Positions 41,075-44,036 of a DNA stretch of 44,036 nt are shown here, piece after piece. The stretch spans positions 1 through 44,036 of the forward strand of contig CAYJKY010000030.1 in assembly GCA_964370825.1 (NCBI GenBank), written 5' to 3'. Source of the stretch: CAYJBH01 sp964370825 (GTDB lineage Bacteria > Bacillota > Clostridia > Oscillospirales > Ruminococcaceae). The translations under genes were made by a program, and so were the position numbers. Below the pieces are notes generated by a model, which did no database searches, was not told the origin of the DNA, and saw only the letters and a program-made list of their open reading frames with translations. How positions within the stretch are numbered: position 1 is the stretch's first letter; each line of letters starts with the position of its first letter.

Positions 41075-42445
41075 ATGACAAAAAAAATACCAATCGGCTT
41101 CGCGCTTGCCATAACACTGTTGGCTATGACCGCAACCCTTTCGGTTACCATGTTACTTGCCATGAACATCTTTAACGACACGGTTGAGGCGGTTACCGAA
41201 CGTGAGGATACATTCGCAAAGTTGAGCGAGGTAGACAGGATTGTTCGTAACAACTATCCCGGCGATATAGATGAGGAGTTGTTGGCCGACATGACCTCCA
41301 CCGGTTATCTTTCCGGTATCAGTGATGAGGCAGCAAGATACTATAATGCCGAGCAGTACACCGAATACCTTGCCGAGCGTTCCGGTGAGATTGTCGGTAT
41401 AGGCGTGAGCATTGCAAACGATGCCACCGGATATCTACGTGTTATTCGTGTTACCTTAGAATCACCGGCGGCAGAGGCTGCGATGGATGAAGGGGCGATA
41501 ATAAAAACTATCGGTGGAACCGATACAAGAGGCATTTCCCTTGATGTTGCAAATAGACTTTTAAGCGGAAGGGCAGGCAGTGAGGTAGAAATTGTTTGGC
41601 AGGCAGCAGGTGCATCGGAGGATACCACTACAACATTTTTACGCCGTAGCTATATAGTACCGACCATCGAGTACAGCAATCAATCCGGCGACACCGGATA
41701 TATTAAGGTGTTGTTGTTTAACGATTCCCTTGCCAGTGAGCTTGATTTTGCCATAAACAGCCTTGTATCAAACGGTGCAAGCGGTCTTGTGATAGACCTG
41801 CGTGGCGTATCTCAAACCAACATTGACACGGTAGCAAGAATTGCAGATATTTTTGTGGATATAGGCGAGATTGCATCAATACAGTATAACGATGATACCG
41901 AAGAGAGTATATATCTAAGCAACGATGCCAGAATTACCATGCCGATTACACTAATTGTAGACAGTAGCACCACGGGTGCTCCGGAGTTGCTTGCCGTCAC
42001 ACTGCGCGACTATGCCGGTGCAAAAATTGTTGGTGAAACCACCGCGGGCAAGGGTGGTATTTCCAGTATTTTTCAGCTTTCAGACGGAAGTGCAATAGAA
42101 CTTACGGTAGGTGAGGTAATTCCGGGGCAGAGTGAAACATATAACGAGGTGGGTGTCAGTCCCGATTTTGAGATAAGTTTAACGGTAGAGCAGAAAATCT
42201 TTTCCTACAATCTCACCTTCGCTGATGACCCACAGTATATTAGGGCGGTCGAGATGCTCAACACGCTGAAGACCGAGGCTGGCATTGAACTTACACCGGA
42301 TGAGGTATTAACCCTTCCGGAAGGTTTTGAACCCGATGAAAGCGAATCCGATACAAGCGATACCGATGCAAGCGCATCTGAGGACAGCTCGATCTCTGAT
42401 AATTCAGACGTACAGTCAGAGCCCGACGAGGAAGAGGTTGAATAA
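41075..42445 (+). CDS. S41 (CtpA-like) protein lacking the catalytic Ser
   Basis: This is a 456-residue membrane-anchored protein with a helix at about 7-30, a PDZ domain (about 100-178, GIGVSI start) and an S41 core (about 195-345). In the family, a Ser lies 25 residues before the catalytic Lys (K326, in AGKGG). Here position 301 is Gly, in DSSTTGAPE, where relatives have S-A-S-E patterns. Lys326 remains. It therefore looks like an inactive protease or one with a changed mechanism. The C-terminus (about 408-456) is a very acidic Ser/Asp/Glu tail. It sits just after the FtsEX-M23 genes, where active Ctp proteases normally help activate or trim cell wall enzymes. Confidence 0.8.
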   Translation: MTKKIPIGFALAITLLAMTATLSVTMLLAMNIFNDTVEAVTEREDTFAKLSEVDRIVRNNYPGDIDEELLADMTSTGYLSGISDEAARYYNAEQYTEYLAERSGEIVGIGVSIANDATGYLRVIRVTLESPAAEAAMDEGAIIKTIGGTDTRGISLDVANRLLSGRAGSEVEIVWQAAGASEDTTTTFLRRSYIVPTIEYSNQSGDTGYIKVLLFNDSLASELDFAINSLVSNGASGLVIDLRGVSQTNIDTVARIADIFVDIGEIASIQYNDDTEESIYLSNDARITMPITLIVDSSTTGAPELLAVTLRDYAGAKIVGETTAGKGGISSIFQLSDGSAIELTVGEVIPGQSETYNEVGVSPDFEISLTVEQKIFSYNLTFADDPQYIRAVEMLNTLKTEAGIELTPDEVLTLPEGFEPDESESDTSDTDASASEDSSISDNSDVQSEPDEEEVE

Positions 42446-43359
42446 TGCCGATTAGAATACCAAACGAGCTTCCGGCATTTTCCGGGCTTGCGGCAGAAAA
42501 TATTTTTGCACTAAATGAAACACGTGCCGAGCACCAAGATTTTCGACCGCTAAAAATCTTGATACTCAATCTGATGCCAAAAAAAATCGATACCGAATTA
42601 CAACTGTTGCGCCTGCTTTCCAACACACCGATACAGGTTGAGGTGGATCTTCTCGGTTTAAAGAGCTATACCCCCAAAAACACGCCCGGTTCTCACCTTG
42701 CAAAGTTCTATTCACACCTTGATGCAGTAAAGGGCAAGCGATTTGACGGCTTAATTATCACCGGTGCTCCGGTCGAGCGCCTACCTTTTGAAAAGGTTGA
42801 CTACTGGGACGAACTGTGTGAGATTATGGATTGGTCACATAACAACGTATACTCCACCATGCACATCTGTTGGGCGGCACAGGCGGGGATATACCACCGC
42901 TATAAAATAGATAAAAAACCACTTGATAAAAAATTGGTTGGCATATTTCCCCACCTTTCCACCGATGTTCATCACCCGTTAATGCGTGGGTTTGACGACT
43001 GTTTTTGGGTTCCCCACTCACGATATACTACAATACCCATCGAAAGTGTGCAGGCCGAAAAGAATTTAAAAATTCTTTCGTTATCGCCGGATGCCGGAAT
43101 TTATATCGCTGAGGACACAGCACACCGTAACTTTTATGTTACCGGTCATCCGGAGTATGACAGGGATACGCTCAAGCAGGAGTATCTAAGAGACAAGCAG
43201 TCAGAGGCCGAGGCAGAATTACCTCAAAACTATTTTCCACGAAACAATGAAAATGAGACCCCACTTTTAAGTTGGAGGTCCCATGCGAATCTGCTTTATT
43301 CTAACTGGCTTAACTATTATGTATATCAGGAAACACCCTTTGATCTACGAGATCTTTAA
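42445..43359 (+). CDS. metA: Homoserine O-acetyltransferase, MetA type
   Basis: This 304-residue enzyme makes O-acylhomoserine for methionine synthesis. The catalytic triad of the MetA family is at its usual place: Cys142 (HICWAAQ), His235 and Glu237 (VTGHPEYD). Residue 111 is Glu (GAPVERL). In this family Glu111 goes with acetyl-CoA and Gly111 with succinyl-CoA, so acetyl-CoA specificity is predicted. The start overlaps the stop of the S41 gene (TAATG), and the 3' end overlaps the convergent nucleotidyltransferase gene by 50 bases. No SAM riboswitch or T-box lies upstream. Confidence 0.95.
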   Translation: MPIRIPNELPAFSGLAAENIFALNETRAEHQDFRPLKILILNLMPKKIDTELQLLRLLSNTPIQVEVDLLGLKSYTPKNTPGSHLAKFYSHLDAVKGKRFDGLIITGAPVERLPFEKVDYWDELCEIMDWSHNNVYSTMHICWAAQAGIYHRYKIDKKPLDKKLVGIFPHLSTDVHHPLMRGFDDCFWVPHSRYTTIPIESVQAEKNLKILSLSPDAGIYIAEDTAHRNFYVTGHPEYDRDTLKQEYLRDKQSEAEAELPQNYFPRNNENETPLLSWRSHANLLYSNWLNYYVYQETPFDLRDL

Positions 43360-43921
43360 GCTGGTCATAGGTATCTACGTCTATTGCCTCCTCGTCGCTT
43401 GAAAGTTCAAAAAGTTCTATGCTGTCGGGGTGGCGAAATAAAACATCCCTTGCGCCGATATCTCCCGAAACCGAAAGCAAATCCTTAATATACTTACGCC
43501 CGAAAACTATAGGAGGGCAACGCCTGCCGCTGATGTGGCAGGTTAATATTTTGCTTGTTGAAAGTTTTTTATAACGCTCGTTTAATTCGGTAATGGTTTT
43601 AACCTTAATAAACGGCATGTCTGCAACCGCAATCATGACAGAGCGCTTAAACTTAAAATGCTTTGTTCCACAGCCAATACTTACCCCTTGGCCCTTAAGA
43701 CCAACAGGCGATTTTATTACCTTTAAACCATGGTTACGAGCTATTTCTGCGACGTCTTCATCCTCATAAACCACCACAGCAGGCAGACCGCTCTCCTTAA
43801 CTGCGTTCATCGAATAATGACAAAGTGGTTTTCCGTTAAAATCGGCAAGTAGCTTATTAGCACCAAACCGAAGCCCAGAGCCGGCCGCTAACAATACAAT
43901 TCCGCTATCACTACTAAACAT
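43310..43921 (-). CDS. MobA/MocA-like nucleotidyltransferase
   Basis: The 203-residue protein starts with the nucleotide-binding loop LLAAGSGLRFGANKLL of MobA-like NTP transferases, followed by FNGKPLCHY, VADMPFI (metal binding) and later PPIVFGRKY. The family attaches CMP or GMP to molybdopterin, or adds nucleotides to sugars. MocA-type members often stand near molybdenum hydroxylase genes, but none is in the window. The ATG at 43921 is picked with GGAGT about 11 bases upstream; earlier ATG and GTG codons are possible. It overlaps metA by 50 bases tail to tail. Confidence 0.75.
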   Translation of the reverse strand: MFSSDSGIVLLAAGSGLRFGANKLLADFNGKPLCHYSMNAVKESGLPAVVVYEDEDVAEIARNHGLKVIKSPVGLKGQGVSIGCGTKHFKFKRSVMIAVADMPFIKVKTITELNERYKKLSTSKILTCHISGRRCPPIVFGRKYIKDLLSVSGDIGARDVLFRHPDSIELFELSSDEEAIDVDTYDQLKDLVDQRVFPDIHNS

Positions 43922-43991
43922 TTTAAATATTACTCCATACATACACACGTTACATTATCTCATGAAGATATGAAAATATTATGAAAATATT

Positions 43992-44036
43992 GTCTCCGCT
44001 TTTGGCGGAGACGTTGGAAATATTACTTGCCTCGAT
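43992..44036 (+). repeat. Structured repeat, copy 2 (cut by window end)
   Basis: The hairpin GTCTCCGC with GCGGAGAC (TTTTG loop) at 43992-44012 is followed by 23 bases (44014-44036) identical to 39521-39543. The arms differ from copy 1, but both copies form perfect stems, which suggests that base pairing is conserved. The rest of the element lies outside the window. Confidence 0.7.

Noticed and set aside
42300..42444. Search for a SAM riboswitch or T-box ahead of metA
   Set aside because: metA is translationally coupled to the S41 gene (TAATG) and the upstream bases are coding, so no leader exists.

Overview
The window looks like a scaffold from a strictly anaerobic, Gram-positive, spore-forming member of the Clostridia, probably a gut Oscillospirales-type bacterium known from a metagenome. 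The evidence is lipoprotein-type solute-binding proteins, a YlmC/YmxH sporulation protein, rubrerythrin with desulfoferrodoxin and a PerR-like regulator, an NfnAB-type transhydrogenase, and an ftsEX-M23-S41 block. Two runs of N (4929-5028 and 26671-26681) and a low-complexity C/G start (1-80) are assembly features. No rRNA, tRNA, CRISPR array or intact transposase was seen.

Region 1 (about 80-6950) is a glycan locus. A leftward ABC importer (two permeases, then a binding protein with a DUF3502-like C-terminus) lies beside a divergent pair: a DUF1349 protein (leftward) and a formylglycine sulfatase (rightward). The gap between the divergent genes holds a 22-bp tandem array in which each unit carries the palindrome ATTTAT-TTC-ATAAAT. 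All three transcription units have promoters with the same -35, TTGCAT.

Region 2 (6945-15615) starts with the sporulation gene and continues as a leftward fructan/sucrose locus: VOC protein, two permeases, binding lipoprotein, GH32 enzyme, then (from an internal promoter with a LacI-type operator) a LacI regulator and a second GH32 enzyme. The upstream GH32 has altered RDP and EC motifs.

Region 3 (15669-24861): a UroD-family protein with an FGGY kinase, behind a 19-bp palindrome; an oxidative stress cluster (rubrerythrin-desulfoferrodoxin and a PerR-like gene, each with a palindrome downstream of its promoter); a Na/Pi cotransporter; a PadR-MFS pair with a 15-bp-arm inverted repeat on its promoter; and, at the right edge, the last gene of the chromate-type operon.

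Region 4 (23956-32618) is accessory: a pair of short CHR-family transporters with a membrane protein; a decayed two-component system (response regulator with one stop codon, histidine kinase cut off after HAMP) joined across a small gap to a ParA-like scrap and a headless hypothetical gene; a DHFR-like reductase; a glycerophosphodiesterase; a sugar-mutarotase-like protein behind a possible 11-codon upstream ORF; an orphan DctP-like lipoprotein that may be translated from a leaderless mRNA; and a Gfo/Idh/MocA oxidoreductase. The last two share overlapping divergent -35 boxes.

Region 5 (32691-44036) is core-like: nfnA-nfnB with an orphan sensor kinase, a CdaR/PucR-type regulator, ftsE-ftsX, an EnvC/CwlO-like M23 hydrolase, an S41 protease-like protein in which Gly replaces the catalytic Ser, metA (Glu111, acetyl-CoA type) and a MobA-like nucleotidyltransferase. 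A structured repeat lies after ftsX and again, cut off, at the window end; its leading hairpin differs in sequence but still pairs in both copies. The strongest leads for something undescribed are this repeat, the 22-bp operator-like array, and the S41 pseudo-protease in a cell wall operon.
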